DNA from: Oncomelania hupensis
Taxonomy: Eukaryota > Mollusca > Gastropoda > Littorinimorpha > Pomatiopsidae
Length of the DNA stretch: 64,000 nucleotides
Direction of reading: 5' to 3'
Assembly (NCBI GenBank): GCA_036898135.1
Contig: CM072511.1
Coordinates: 33,911,639-33,975,638 of the forward strand
Made by a program: the position numbers and the translations under genes. Under the pieces are notes generated by a model. That model ran no database searches. It was not told where the DNA came from and saw nothing but the letters and a program-made list of their open reading frames with translations. Every line of letters begins with the position of its first letter. Position 1 is the first letter of the stretch. This document shows, piece after piece, positions 11,182-23,014 of the stretch.

Positions 11182-12344
11182 CAGAGGTGCCTACCCCCAG
11201 TCTGACCATTTGTGTACTGGCTGCATGAAAAATGTGTATTTTGTGTAATGTCAGATTTCGCGCAACTCGCAACATTTGATCAAAGAATCACTGTCATGAA
11301 AACTGCCACATTCACAAAACATTAATTCATACTAATTCCAACTCATGTCTTTAATCCTCATGAAACACACTATTATAGAACGCAACAAGTTATAGTCACA
11401 AATGCACACTAATATATATATTACTTTTTGTGTTGTATTTTACACCATAACCACCAAAAAGAACTTCATATTGTTGAACAATTAATTAATATGAATATAA
11501 ATGCATCATTATTTTCGTAAATTCTGCTGAAAATGGCAAAACTTTTTGTTTTCTGAGCATACTACATGTAGAGTGTTCTGCATTTTGTTGTGTAAATTCA
11601 GTTCCTTTTTATGCACTTTGGATCAATTTTAGACACCTGAGCCACTTTTGGGAAAAGCACGTTTTATTTTTATGTGAGAGTTACCCACAGCCACTTTGAA
11701 CAGTTAAATGAGTGTCTTAATTTTGACTGATTTTAAAAATTTAAATTTTTTTAATCTTCAAAAGGTTTGTACTATATAATAAAAACAAACATTCTGAGCC
11801 AAAATAATATGTTCATCCATAATACCTAATCTAAGTGTCACTTATCTGAATGTCGTATGCACCGCTGTGAGCAATGCTTAACTCTTTGTTGCACGTGTTG
11901 CAGGGAGCATAATGAACCCCTTTCGAAGGTTCGATTATATTATTCCTCAAAAACGTTCACGATATTCGCGTAAGAAATGTTGTCGCGCTTCTTGCTTACT
12001 TGCAACTTTACCCCGCTTTTCTACGGACTCGCTCTCATCGTCACTCTCGTGTAAAACGCTTTCGCGACGCCATCTTAGCAGCTTCCTCAATGGCGGATAC
12101 AAATTCTCGCACTACCCCTCACGCACGAGATTTCACTTCTGCTCATGCGCTCTAGGGTCAGCAAGTAAATGAAATAGCAGATCGGAACATAATAAAAACA
12201 GCGCGAAATTTTTTAAAAAAATTTAAAATTTTTTTGGGGTACACCACGAAAATGCGTATTTTTAAGGCAATGTTGCTCGTATTGTCGTATTTTATGTTGA
12301 AAATTCGTAAAAATACGTGCTAGCGCGTACGGTAGGCACCTCTG
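11182..12344. mobile_element. hAT-like DNA transposon, non-autonomous or decayed
   Basis: Perfect 13-bp terminal inverted repeats CAGAGGTGCCTAC lie at 11,182-11,194 and 12,332-12,344. They are flanked by GAAAAG on both sides (11,176-11,181 and 12,345-12,350). CAG-type ends are usual for hAT elements, most of which make 8-bp duplications; some groups make 5-6 bp. The right subterminal region is full of CGTATTTTTACG-like words, typical of transposase-binding repeats. Only a decayed coding remnant is present inside. Confidence 0.75.
11930..12135 (-). pseudogene. Decayed coding remnant inside the hAT-like element
   Basis: On the minus strand one frame reads AIEEAAKMASRKRFTRE and then stops. The next frame continues with SDDESESVEKRGKV and EARQHFLREYRERF. 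This looks like a single basic/acidic N-terminal segment broken by one frameshift, possibly of a transposase. A good Kozak context surrounds the ATG (GCTAAGATGG). The family was not recognised. Confidence 0.35.
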
Positions 12345-12660
12345 GAAAAGGTAGGTTGTATAGCTTATTCTATTATAGTCCACTGTGTATTATAGGTTGT
12401 TTCATGACTTTTTTCCCTGTACAAGAAAGTAAATGAACCAATTTTATTGAAATACATTACTATGCCTTAATCGATTTCTTAAAAAAACACTACTAAGTAA
12501 TATAGTACTTCTAGTATAAGCTGACAAGAAATGATAACATTTACATAACTTATAAAAGCGGCAATTGCAACTGTTACACTGTACAAAGTCAGCAAACCAA
12601 TGTTACAATTATGACAAAACAGCTGTGTAATTTGTTTCCTTTTCTCAGAATACAAAAATT

Positions 12661-12682
12661 CAGCCACACTAGCAGTAGCAAT

Positions 12683-12773
<91 letters not shown>

Positions 12774-12996
12774 TTTTTGAAACTTTTTGAAACTTTTTTT
12801 ATTAGGGATAAAGATTTTAGACTAATAAGAAGTCTAATCTTCCAATCTGTCCCTTAACAAAGTAACATAATAAATAACCTTTAACATTAACTTGGAAATC
12901 ATAGAAATCACACACACATGCACTCACACACATGCACACACAATCACACCAACATCTTCATCATGATCTTTAAACAATGTTAGGCAACCACCACCC

Positions 12997-13033
<37 letters not shown>

Positions 13034-13052
13034 CCACACTAGCAGTAGCAAT

Positions 13053-13106
<54 letters not shown>

Positions 13107-13146
13107 TAGAAAGAGAGAGACAGAGAATGAGAGAGAGAGAATGAAT

Positions 13147-13210
<64 letters not shown>
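12661..13210. repeat. GA microsatellite block split by a retroelement 3' end
   Basis: GA tracts cover 12,684-12,770, 13,001-13,029, 13,053-13,102 and 13,143-13,210. A 24-bp unique word beginning CAGCCACACTAGCAG occurs at 12,661-12,684 and again at 13,031-13,054, each followed by GA. Between them lies, in minus orientation, a sequence ending in AATAAAAAAAGTTTC and two further AAAAAGTTTC units, like a retroelement tail. The duplicated word plus GA may be a long target duplication. Confidence 0.6.
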
Positions 13211-13213
<3 letters not shown>

Positions 13214-14800
13214 AGTTAAGTGGTTTGTATTGATAGCAAAAATAAAAGTTGCTCAGTACTTACTTTGCTGTCCATTAGTGTCCATTGATGCACAATCCAA
13301 TCAGATTACACACATAACTGCAGAATTATCTCCATTCTACCAAAGGAAAAAAATGTGTATGTCAAAAACAGTACTGACTCCTGAAACCACAACTTGAAAC
13401 TAATTAATTTTACATTAAAATATTCAGTGATAAAAAAAAAAATCACAAATTTAATACACAGGAATTCTACTGAAGCCCTAATAATAGTAATATGAAATAC
13501 TTGACGTTACAGCAAATACAGAAACAGTCTTCTGTAAGCACAGGTATTACATTGTAATATAAATATAATCTTAGTCACTGTGTCAAATCTGTCACCAAGT
13601 GATTCCTATTCTAATTCAGGTTACATTCTCCGATGATTATTCATTCAGCTTTAGTCCTACCCAAACACAAAAGCAGACAAGAAATAGTCAATGCCGCAAC
13701 GCATTGGACAAATGAACAGCAAACTAGCCTCTGCTGTGCTTAACGGATCTAGGGACACAGTGGACATCGATGATATCACTGTTATGAAATCATAATCTAT
13801 ATCACTTCATACACATAATCACGTAACACAGCATCAATAACAACAAAGCCGATAAAAGCGAGGTCTTTTTTTTTTTTTTTTTTTAAAACAATTTCAAGCA
13901 TAAATGTCTTTTTCTACTTGCTCCTCGTACCCTCAGTAAACGAGCCATATTTTGAGAGACAGAACCAGACACTGTCTTTCTTCAATGTTTTTTCTAGCAT
14001 TAGCGACAGCGACAGTGTCAGTGAATGGCGTATCACGGTATGGCACTACACATATAAATGACAATGAGGGCATCATAATCACAAGGACATTTCAAAAAGA
14101 CGTTTATGCCAGCAAAACCAATGTATTGTACTTACATTGCATTCGAGTTAATCCGAAATCAGCACCGTTAATAGAATTATTCACGTCTCAGCGATTCGAT
14201 ATTTGGAGACAGCCTTGTCGCAGAAAAGTACTTCCTGTGAACTTGTCGTCGGGGATAAATGACACCGGGCAGTGTGATTGGCTCTGAGCCTGGACACTTG
14301 ATTTATGTAGCCTACATTTTACGTGCCATCAAGATCTTGTCACTTCCTTAAAAAAAATAACACACGTCACGTATTTTAAGAACTAGTCTTGTCAAAAACC
14401 GAGTGATAAAGAAGCTGAGAAGTAGACTGCAATCTTTTATTTTAAAAAATTAACCGACATCGCGTAAACATGCTCAAGGGACGCGACCTGATGCATTTGA
14501 AATAGTGTCGAAGCGGTTTTCTCCCTTCAACAACGGCAATGTGTTACTTTTAGAGCTTAATATAATTATGAGGGTGGCGGTGAGGTGAGGAACGTGCTCA
14601 CATTCAATTCTAATAAAATGTGTAATTGAACTGTTAGTCTGACTATATAACATGGCAATGTTTGATCTGATTAAGAGACGACGAACAGGGTGCATGCAGA
14701 AGAAAGTTCAGTTTCAATAGTAAATAAAAGTAGAAGGCACGCATTGAACATAAACTCTCGACTCTTTTGCTATAATTTTTTTCTCTGGCTGTTCTTCTGC
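13211..14800. other. Non-coding stretch; one weak open frame
   Basis: No secure gene. A plus-strand frame of 111 codons at 13,952-14,287 begins MRDRTRHCLSSMFFLALA and could carry a signal-like segment, but it has no match I recognise and no codon pattern. A CCAAT word near 14,276 and an ATG in a fair context on the minus strand (13,949) are too weak to call a promoter. Confidence 0.35.
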
Positions 14801-15075
14801 CTACTTCCCTAATATTACCTCAGTCTACACTCCTTCCAGGCATCTTCGTTCATCCTCAAATGACCGCCTCCTCATCATTTCTCGATCACACACTAAAACA
14901 TGGCGAGCGCATCTTCTCCTATACAGCAGTCATTAGGACCTCAGACATTCTGCTACACCTACTTCCTTTAAACGAACCCTTAAAACCCATTTGTTCAAAC
15001 TGTACTTTAATTGACCCTTGCTTCTCCATCTGCAGCGACTGACCAACTGAGATTGGGTATGCAGGCGTGCGTGCG
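14800..15075 (+). mobile_element. Decayed LINE C-terminal fragment
   Basis: Translated pieces in several frames resemble the last residues of CR1/L2-type LINE proteins: an SSSFLDH start, an ERIFSYTAV segment (usual form RAFSYAAP) and RTLKTHLFKLYFN just before the stop. Frameshifts separate them. The same C-terminus is better preserved at 60.6-61.0 kb. Confidence 0.55.
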
Positions 15076-15309
15076 AATGATGTATGGGTGTTTTTTGGTA
15101 TGTGTGCTGGTAGGGTTGGGGATGGGGATTCATGTTGGCTATTTGTCCAAGAGTTGAGTTTCCTTCAGAGGTAATATATTTTGCCTCTTTGTTTATGGCT
15201 ACTCTATTTGCGGTTTCAATTCCTTGTATTTGTATGTACTCATTTTTGTTATTCATAATCGGCATGTCGTGATTGCCGATGACGGGGAGCAGCATTCTCC
15301 TCCCTTTCA

Positions 15310-16085
15310 CAGACTGTAAAGTTTACCTTTTGTTATGTTTTTTTATGCTTTATTTGTTTGTAACTACTGTTATGTTTTTGGTTTTTTTTTAAAAAGTCAT
15401 GTAATCCTTTTTGTTCAAAAATGTATCTATTTGTAGCTGTACAACGCTTTTAATCATGTTATATTTATCATTTGCGAATTTATATCTGTTTAGTAATTGT
15501 GCTATGTTTTTGATAATGTCATCTTTAAATGTTTTAAAATTATACTGCTATAATTTTATAATGCTTCTGTTCACTGATAGCATTGTTGTTTTGCTGTTGT
15601 CTTATTAACCTCTGCAAGGGTAACTGGGATTATGGTCAAGTGTGAATGTGTTTATAATAAATCGTGTATACTGACCATGTCATTTTACTTATCCATATTG
15701 TTTTTAAGTACCAATTGCTTTAAAGATTTCAAGCGCGGTGGATGCACTTAAAGTGTGGTACAGTGATTAAGAAATACCCGTTTTATTATTAATATTAATA
15801 TTATTAAAAACAAAATAAACTATGCTTACTACACACACAAATATTGTTCTTGCTGTTTTTCCCCCTAAATATAGCTGTTTTTTTCAGTAGAAGAGAGCAT
15901 ATTACTATAAGGCGAAAGAGGAAAAAATTAAGTAAGGTGGGTGAAAGGAGGGGAGATAATTTAATAATAATAATTAGAAGAAAAAACAAACAATTTCTCA
16001 ACAACAGAACCTAATTTCACAAAAGTAATTACATTTACAATTCCAAAAGTAATACTACATCGGCAAAACTAACTTTCACCAATAA
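15310..16085. other. Non-coding AT-rich stretch
   Basis: T-rich sequence with short hydrophobic frames produced by composition. No motif, splice structure or repeat recognised. Confidence 0.4.
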
Positions 16086-16090
16086 AACAG

Positions 16091-16425
16091 AATAAACATT
16101 AAAGATGTTTTATTCACTGATCACAATGCTCTGGTTGACCTGAGTGAGAAAGACAACAGGATGGAGATACTGACAGAAGAAGAAGTGAGTTGGCGCTTCA
16201 GGCAGGTCAATCCCAGGAGTGCATGTGGCCCAGATGACGTTCCGGAAGCTGTCCTCAAGCACTGCCATGACTCCCTTGCCCCAGTGTTCGTCATCCTGTT
16301 TCAGGAGTCGTTGGACACTGGACTCGTCCCACCCTTTGGAAGTCTTCCAATCTTATCCCTGTCCCCAAAAAACCATCTCATGCAACCCTGAATGACTATC
16401 GCCAAGTCCATGATAAACAGTATTG
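16091..16425 (+). mobile_element. LINE reverse transcriptase N-terminal fragment
   Basis: The frame starting near 16,131 reads LTEEEVSWRFRQVNPRSACG, then PDDVPEAVLKHC, LAPVFVILFQESL and, after a frameshift, NLIPVPKKPSHATLNDYR. This is the segment before motif 1 of jockey-superclade (CR1/Rex-like) reverse transcriptases. The match stops abruptly after NDYR, so only about 330 bp remain. Confidence 0.75.
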
Positions 16426-16574
16426 AAAAATAGAAGAATAAAAATCAGCAGACCAAAACAAAAAAAAAGTATTCAGCTGCAATACTGGAACTCGGTAAAG
16501 GTATAACAAAAGCATACAGCAGTAATTACAGTAAAAACATCAAATCCCATAGAAGTATACACAACCTGCTCATC

Positions 16575-16715
16575 TGCCGTTCAAGTTAGTTAGTTAGTTA
16601 TTCATTGTTTATATGGTCCAGCAGACTGCAAAGAGCCGAATCAGGACCACAAAATCAGGAAATCTTGGTTGAAAGAGAACTCACCCCAGATCCGTATAAA
16701 AGATATCTACCATTC
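16575..16715 (-). repeat. Retroposon family Q, 3' end, copy 1 (AACT tail)
   Basis: Read on the minus strand, GGTCCTGATTCGGCTCTTTG is followed by CTGCTGGACC, an AATGAATAA stretch and an AACT repeat tail. The same block recurs at 17,690 and, with an AATC tail, at 17,775. It is a short non-coding retroposon end of unknown class. Confidence 0.5.
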
Positions 16716-17679
16716 CAATTGATCTAAGTTTACATGCCTTGAACATAATTATACTGGAATCCAGTCTAATTTCCCACACATGAAGTGAGGTGAAGATTAT
16801 AATAAGAATTTGCAAAGAAAATGAGTGATAATCGTATCTCAGCTCAGTCAACAAAACAGACAGTATGTATATTTTCATCTCAAGAAAATATAAACTGTTA
16901 AAAGTGCAAACAATTCAACAAAAAAGATTGTTTACATAAAGATTTCCATCAGTGCAAATACCCTTAGTAATACCAGAGACAATAATTCCAACAGTGCAAG
17001 CAAGTAAACTTAAAAAATTAAAATAACATTAACATAATAGAAACTAAGCAAAAATAAATAAATACATTTTTTTAAAATAATTATGATCCACAGTCATAAC
17101 AAACTTACAATGGAAAATCGAAGTCTGCTCAAAAGGCAGTACACAATAAATACATAAAATATTTTATTCAAGAAATTACTGCTCTTTCAGGCTGCTGTAG
17201 ACTGAGTTATTTGTTTACCAGTTCACAACACTGGCCCAGTTTACTGGGTCAGCTGCCTGCTGTTATAAACTTTTCCTGTTTACATTCTTGATATGCACAC
17301 ACACCCTCATACTCTGTGTCTAAACCTAATTCAACTGTGTGTACACTACAAAAACACTATTTTGGTGGCCATTGTGCTGACACTTTTATGTCCCGCTATG
17401 GACACTGGACTAGATCGCCACATCGGTCAGTCATATTCAATTCCTCGCCTTCCAATAGACGTTTATTCGCATGTTCTTAACTTGGGCATACAGCGGACTC
17501 CCACTGGACGTGGAACTCGAGCCAGCAGGCTCTACCGCCTGTGACACAACCTGACCAGAGTAGTGTGCGGTGATCACTGGACACGAGCGGCGGTGTATGC
17601 CATGAGAACTTGACCCAGACTTCCCTTCAGAACTTTGAGAAGTCTGACAATCTTGTGCGTATTGTTCATTTTAATGCTC

Positions 17680-18475
17680 AGTCAGTTAGTTAGTTATTGC
17701 TTACAGGGTCCAGCGGTCTGCAAAGGGCCGAATCAGGACCACAAAATCAAGACCAAAACTTCGCTGAAAGAGGACTGATTGATTGATTGATTTATTGTTG
17801 CTTTAGGTCCAGCGGACTCCTCCAAGCCAAATCAGGACCGGACAACCCCCGATCCGCATAAAAGATCTGCTGAAACAACCCTAGTGGGAAAATTGAACGC
17901 CCTCCACCGGCCAGTCACTTTACAATAAAGACATCCCACGCGGGGGACGGCTGAGGGTTTACCTCAACTACGCGAACCCCCGGTTACAAAAACAAAATAG
18001 AATACAACCATCATTACAAATCATCAACGAAACATATACATATAAAATGCCTATATTGCTAAATACTAACATCATATGAAGCCCTAGTGACCACCCAGCA
18101 GAAAGCGTCCAACACGCCCAAGCTGATCCAACAGACCTCATACACAAACAAGGAGTCTTGTCCAGGAAGAGTTTTCAAGAAAAAAGGTAGGTCATTGATC
18201 TAGCGAAGAAGAAGATAGTATAGCAGAGTGATAGGACAGAGCAGGAATGGGAAAGAGTATATGAGGAAGATAGCAACAGTGGGAATTTAAAGCACTAAAT
18301 TTCCATAAAGTGGGGATACTATTTATACTGAAACCCCCGGCACTCCAACGGGGGTACTGTTGCCGCAGTGAATCTGTCATGCCTACAAAGGCAAGACAGG
18401 TTTTCAACTGGGGCTTTCACTGTTCCCTTTATAGGTTAGAACAATCTACAGTGGCAAGATTGCTCATGACCCCAA
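17680..18475 (-). repeat. Retroposon family Q, copy 2, with a second 3' end inside
   Basis: The unit starts with the 3' end seen at 16.6 kb, followed by another end of the same family carrying AATAAATC and an AATC tail (17,777-17,800). It continues through a body with AAGATCTGCTGAAACAACCC (about 17,864) and GCGAAGAAGAAGATAGTATA (about 18,202). The body is repeated as copy 3 about 650 bp downstream. No coding capacity was recognised. Confidence 0.6.
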
Positions 18476-19015
18476 GGGGTTGAAAGAGGACTAACCCCTG
18501 ATCCTCATAAAAGATCTGCCGAAACAACCCTAGTGGTAACACTGAAGGCACTCCACCAGCCGGTCTTTTTACAATAAAGACATCCCACGCAGGGGACGCT
18601 GAGGCTATACTCTAATTTATCGAACCCCCGTTTACAAAAACAAAATAGAATACGAACCTCATTATAAAATATCAACGAAACACATACATTTAAAATGCCT
18701 ACATTCCCAAATAATAACATTATAGGAAGCCCCATTGACCATTTGGCAGAAAGTGTCCAATATTCCCAAGCTGATCCAACAGACCTAACACACAAATGAG
18801 TTTTGTCCCGGAAGAATTTTCAAGAAAAAAAGTAGGTGACTGGTCTAGCGAAGAAGAAGATAGTATAGTAGATTGATAGAACAGAGTAGGAATGAGAAAG
18901 AACAAAGAAGAAAGACAGCTGACAGTGGGAATTTATAGCACTAAATTTCCAGAACGTGGGGACACTATTTATACTGAAACCCCTGGCACCCTCACAAGGG
19001 GAATCGAGTCAGTCG
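18476..19015 (-). repeat. Retroposon family Q, copy 3
   Basis: Direct repeat of the body of copy 2, with many substitutions and small indels. Shared words include CAATAAAGACATCCCACGC, CAAGCTGATCCAACAGACCT and GCGAAGAAGAAGATAGTATA. The tandem placement suggests a local duplication or two insertions at one site. Confidence 0.65.
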
Positions 19016-19084
19016 GCACAACAGTACTGTTTTTCTTGTATACAACACAGCTGTCTACCATCATCAAACTGAAACTTAACAAAT

Positions 19085-20010
19085 AACTAGAAGGGCAAAG
19101 CACATACCATATGACTCAAATGCACCTTATGAAACTTGCAATGTTTTAACAAGAAAATGACTGCCAAGAAAAACAAAACAAAATGAAACGGTGGCATTAA
19201 AATGCAAAGTAATACCAACTGATCTTTCTATGTTCTTGACCTTGAGATGACCTTGACCTCTGGCTTCAAATACATTCATGTAATATCAAATCAACTACAG
19301 CAAAGTTGTATTAAGCCCCCAAAATATGACCTTGACCTTCAGTGACTTCGACCTTGGGATGACCTTGACTTTCATGTGACCTCTCATGTATGATCAAATA
19401 ACCCAATGTTGTTGCATATTATGGTTTAAATAGAGCCATTGTACGATTACCTATTTTTTTGAATGTTTTTGTACGGCCAAACGTGACCATGACCTTCGAG
19501 ATTAACATAAAACAGATAAATATATGAAAGATCAATCTATCAACTTTAAATACAAGTTTGAACCTTTTATCTCTCATAGTTTACGGTCAAGGTCACTTTA
19601 AAGTGACTATATTGACTTTGGACAGCTCCAGTAACCTTGACCTTGGAGTGAGGTTGACCAAATGTGCAATGGATGTGTGTCTAATTGATATCCATCATGC
19701 ATCCAAGAATCATAAGTTCAATATTAATAACTTAGAAAAAAAGTGAAAATTTGTTAAACATTATTTTTTGACTAGCATTTGACTCTGTGACCTTGACCTT
19801 GAAGTGAGGTCATTCACTCACTGATCATTTATGAGGTCTCATGGATATACACCATCTTACCAAGTTTGGTTGTGATAGTTGAAATAGGTTCTGAGATATT
19901 AATCCACTTGCAAGTTTTGCACGTCCAGACAACGGACAGACAGACGTGCAGCGGACAAACAAAAAAATTTTAATGTCATTTTTGGACTATGTTTGTACAT
20001 GTTTGCAAAA
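19085..20010 (+). repeat. Dispersed repeat rich in TGACCTTGA, copy 1
   Basis: About 900 bp that recurs in direct orientation at 33,024-34,000 with clear but imperfect identity. It holds at least six exact TGACCTTGA words, for example near 19,238-19,260, 19,326 and 19,790. It ends in a CCAAGTTTGGTTGTGATA segment followed by CGGACAGACAGACG-like sequence, a pattern I recall from dispersed molluscan repeats. It has no coding frame. Its class is unknown. Confidence 0.8.
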
Positions 20011-20098
20011 CTTTTGGCTTTTTAAAATATTTTGGTTGTTGTTGGTGATTACATAAAACTCACAATGCTTGAAAGTGAGCCAAAAATTAACTGAAACT

Positions 20099-20146
20099 CT
20101 ATGAAGTGAAGATTTTAAAAGAAAATCTGCAATTCCTTAACAAAAT
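20099..20146 (-). CDS. Candidate last coding exon of an unknown gene
   Basis: A strong polypyrimidine tract and acceptor (TTTCTTCTCTGCATCCAG) precede 48 nt that read ILLRNCRFSFKIFTS and then TAG. The phase fits the donor of the next candidate exon upstream. The peptide is too short to judge, and no polyadenylation signal was identified before the adjoining repeat. Tentative. Confidence 0.25.
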   Translation of the reverse strand: MLLRNCRFSFKIFTS

Positions 20147-20408
20147 CTGGATGCAGAGAAGAAACAAAAGGTAACACTGTAACTAATATTAAAAAAAAAG
20201 AAAACTCAACAAGTAGTGGTAACTGAGCCAAATAAAGGCTAAGCAATGTTCAGACAAATATCTTAGTGACAACACTGAATAATAATTTTAAAAAATACAG
20301 AAAGAAAAATTATTCTTATACAATAAACACATTTTCAAATAACTATGTTTTGTACCAAACATGTTGGGAATGGTAAACAAAATAACAATTGTCATACAGC
20401 AAACTTAC

Positions 20409-20548
20409 TTGTGGGGAAAACTCTTGTGTATGCTTCAGAAAATGAATATGCATAAAAAATTTACTACCACACATTGCACCTCTTACAATATCATTGCTTG
20501 AATCAGATAAATTCTCTTTTAACTCACTCAATACTGATAACAGTTGCC
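20409..20548 (-). CDS. Candidate internal coding exon of an unknown gene
   Basis: The 140-nt segment is bounded by a pyrimidine-rich acceptor and a perfect GTAAGT donor. One frame stays open throughout: two leading bases, then QLLSVLSELKENLSDSSND, a middle part IVRGAMCGSKFFMHIHFL and an end KHTQEFSPQ. It starts with two codon bases and ends in phase 0, which matches both neighbouring candidates. I do not recognise the protein. It lies downstream of the carbonic anhydrase stop codon, so it would belong to a separate minus-strand gene. Confidence 0.4.
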
Positions 20549-21383
20549 CTTGATTATCAGACGAGGGAAGGATAAGAGAGGGTGGAAGACAGAAATACAG
20601 AACTTGACTGTTGCATTTCCAAATGAATGCTGTGTTTATTTGCTTTGCTCTCTATGGCTGGGAGCTGTACAGAACAAAGACAAGTGCAGTGGTAACTTTC
20701 CCTAGTGGCTACAAAACAGCACAATGGGATGGTAAAAAATAAAATCAAACACCTGCACATAAACTATCGGTTTATTTATTCTTCATCGCAGTAAAATTCC
20801 AGTCCAGCTGGATCTAGATTCCCGCAAGATAAATAGTTGGCGGGTGCGTCACAGGAGCCAATGTCACTTGGATAGAGTATGGAGTTAAAAAAAAACAACA
20901 CCTCCCATAAAAGTAAAATTACAGATTAACTATCATGAAATACATAATAAATAACAACTCACATCAAAACTTTTTGTAACTTGTAAATAAGCAAATTAAA
21001 ATATATATATATTTATTCCTCCCACCCCCCCCCCCCCAAAAAAAAAAAAAAAAAAAAAGATAAAGAAAGAAAGATGAAAAAAAAAGTTTTAAGCAGGATA
21101 AGCCGATAATAACAATATCAACAAATATCAACCACAGTTAACTAATTATATTCTATATCATAACAAACAAAACATTATAATAAAGTAACAAGTGAATATA
21201 AAGACAACATTACCTCTCTGCAAAATTAGGAATAAAAAGAAAGACTAGAAATCACTGGGAAAAAAACCAAATCAACAAGCTAAAATAGAGAAAAGACCTT
21301 TTAGGAACATTTATCTTAAAAAAAAAAAAAAAAAACAAACAACAAATTTCTCTACAAACTATGAGAAAATATTAGAAAAAAAA

Positions 21384-21545
21384 AAGAAAGAAAGAGATTA
21401 CTCTTATATAGCGCACTTACAAGCTCAGAGAGCTTCTCAAAGCGCTGGCCACTACTATCCAGCAATCACAAAATAGTTTGCTGAAGTCAGGATTCGAACC
21501 CACGTTGCGTCGAGACGCACGTACACAAGTCGTACGCTCTGAACA
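21384..21545 (-). mobile_element. tRNA-derived SINE (type B), uninterrupted copy
   Basis: On the minus strand a B box GGTTCGAATCC (about 21,490-21,500), CTGACTTCAGCAAACTATTT and the 3' end CTCTGAGCTTGTAAGTGCGC-TATATAAGAG are followed by a CTTT-rich tail. The head is truncated or diverged. It defines the normal layout of the copy at 9.1 kb. Confidence 0.75.
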
Positions 21546-22224
21546 CACTGAAAAGAACCATATAAACAAATCCCAATAACGGTTGAAGAATTAATCTATA
21601 AAACAAACCAAAAATTTCACTTACTAAACTACCAAGTAAATTAAAAAAAAGACTATTTTTCTTTTTTAAAAATAAAAAAAGAACAGGCTAAAAACTAAAA
21701 ATTAAGTAGAACACTCCGGAAATAACAATATCAGATGTTCCAACATCAACAAGCAGGGTAATATCAATAACTCTGGAATCTGTGAGTAAACTGTGCATGG
21801 AATATTTTTTAAAACCCAGTACCTCTTAATATTGAAAAGCTCTCTCTCTCTCTTATTTTTTGATAATGTCTGATGTGGTCACATGGTCACAAGGTCAGCT
21901 ATTTTCAAATGAACTTCTGCTGTACCTACAAGTTCTGGGAACAATTGTATACATTTTTTGAATGATTGCCTCCCTTGGTCCAGTTACTCCTACTATTATT
22001 ATGACTATTTTTACTACTACTAATAATAATACAGGATGCTATCACACGCTTTTTCTTCAATCGAACTCAAGAAGTTCAAATAGAAATCAATTTTAATTTT
22101 TGAAATTTTAGTCTAGATAAACTGCATTCCATTTCATTATTAAAGAGGGAAGAAACAAGAGTCACAGGAGAAAACTCAGTATCCTGAAAAATCTCGTACC
22201 TAAATCATGTAAGTCTGACCCCTA

Positions 22225-22305
22225 TGTGGTTCGAACCTGCAACCTTTGTCATAGGAAACAAGCTCAATATCAAATGAGCTACCAGGCTACACCAGGCCAG
22301 TTACT
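22225..22305 (-). mobile_element. tRNA-like sequence, probably a SINE head or pseudo-tRNA
   Basis: The minus strand shows an A-box-like TAGCTCATTTGATATTGAGC and a B box GGTTCGAACCA at normal spacing. The stems do not pair well and flanking bases extend the homology, so a functional tRNA gene is unlikely. Confidence 0.35.
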
Positions 22306-22574
22306 GACATCAGGCATGTTCAAGTGCCACTTATTCTGGCAGAGGTAGGTAGGACTTTTTTTTTTCATGTGCACCTTCCTAGTAATTGACTTGTGGTCTC
22401 TTCACTGGTCTCACACAAAACTTTGCAATCTCTGAAGAAGAAGAATGTAACACTTCTCTTGGTTAACAGCTTATATTTTGACAGTGCACGCATCATCATA
22501 CAATATTTGCAAGAGCAAAGTCAATTAATACAATATTAAAATAAGTTCTTAAACAAGTCAATGAAGGCATTTAC

Positions 22575-22622
22575 TTAAAACGCTATAAGCCCTGATTGAG
22601 CTATCTACAACAGAACATTCAG
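22575..22622 (-). CDS. Candidate short exon, phase-compatible with 20,409-20,548
   Basis: A TTTTTTCTAG acceptor and a GTAAAT donor bound 48 nt. The only open frame reads ECSVVDSSIRAYSVL plus one base, which joins the next candidate exon in phase (giving ...SVLRQLLSVL...). No upstream exon or start codon was found between here and the carbonic anhydrase 3' end. It could be chance. Confidence 0.22.
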
Positions 22623-22947
22623 CTAGAAAAAAGGATACCTAAACTGGACAAAATTCACAATGGTATATCCTGTTCAAAATGTATCTTGTAATACCCAATG
22701 GTCATGGAAAATGGCTCTACACAAGTCATCATCATGAATCCTCTGTAGAGATTATACATAATCACTGTCTCACATTCACTCATCACAGCCTATGACTGAC
22801 CATGATTCAAGCAAACCTTCACAAAATAATATCGGTGAAAGATTTCAAACTACACGTAACACATCAAACCAAAGTACAATACTGATCCAATTTCGTATAC
22901 TACAAAGACTGATATATATATATATATAAACAGTTCTTTAGTAATTG

Positions 22948-22953
22948 TTTATT
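22948..22953 (-). terminator. Polyadenylation signal of the carbonic anhydrase gene
   Basis: AATAAA on the minus strand, about 62 nt past the stop codon. It is the nearest canonical signal in the right orientation and gives a short 3' untranslated region. Confidence 0.5.
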
Positions 22954-23014
22954 AGAAAACCATGTCACAGATCATAATATCTTTTGTCTCTTCAATAAAT
23001 GCCAGGATGGAACC

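Noticed and set aside
12661..13210. CRISPR-like array of spaced repeats
   Set aside because: Eukaryotic microsatellite block; spacers and repeats are not regular.
13262..13320. Segment between a CTGCAG-type acceptor and a GTAAGTA donor on the minus strand
   Set aside because: All three frames contain stops, so it is not a coding exon; no other support.
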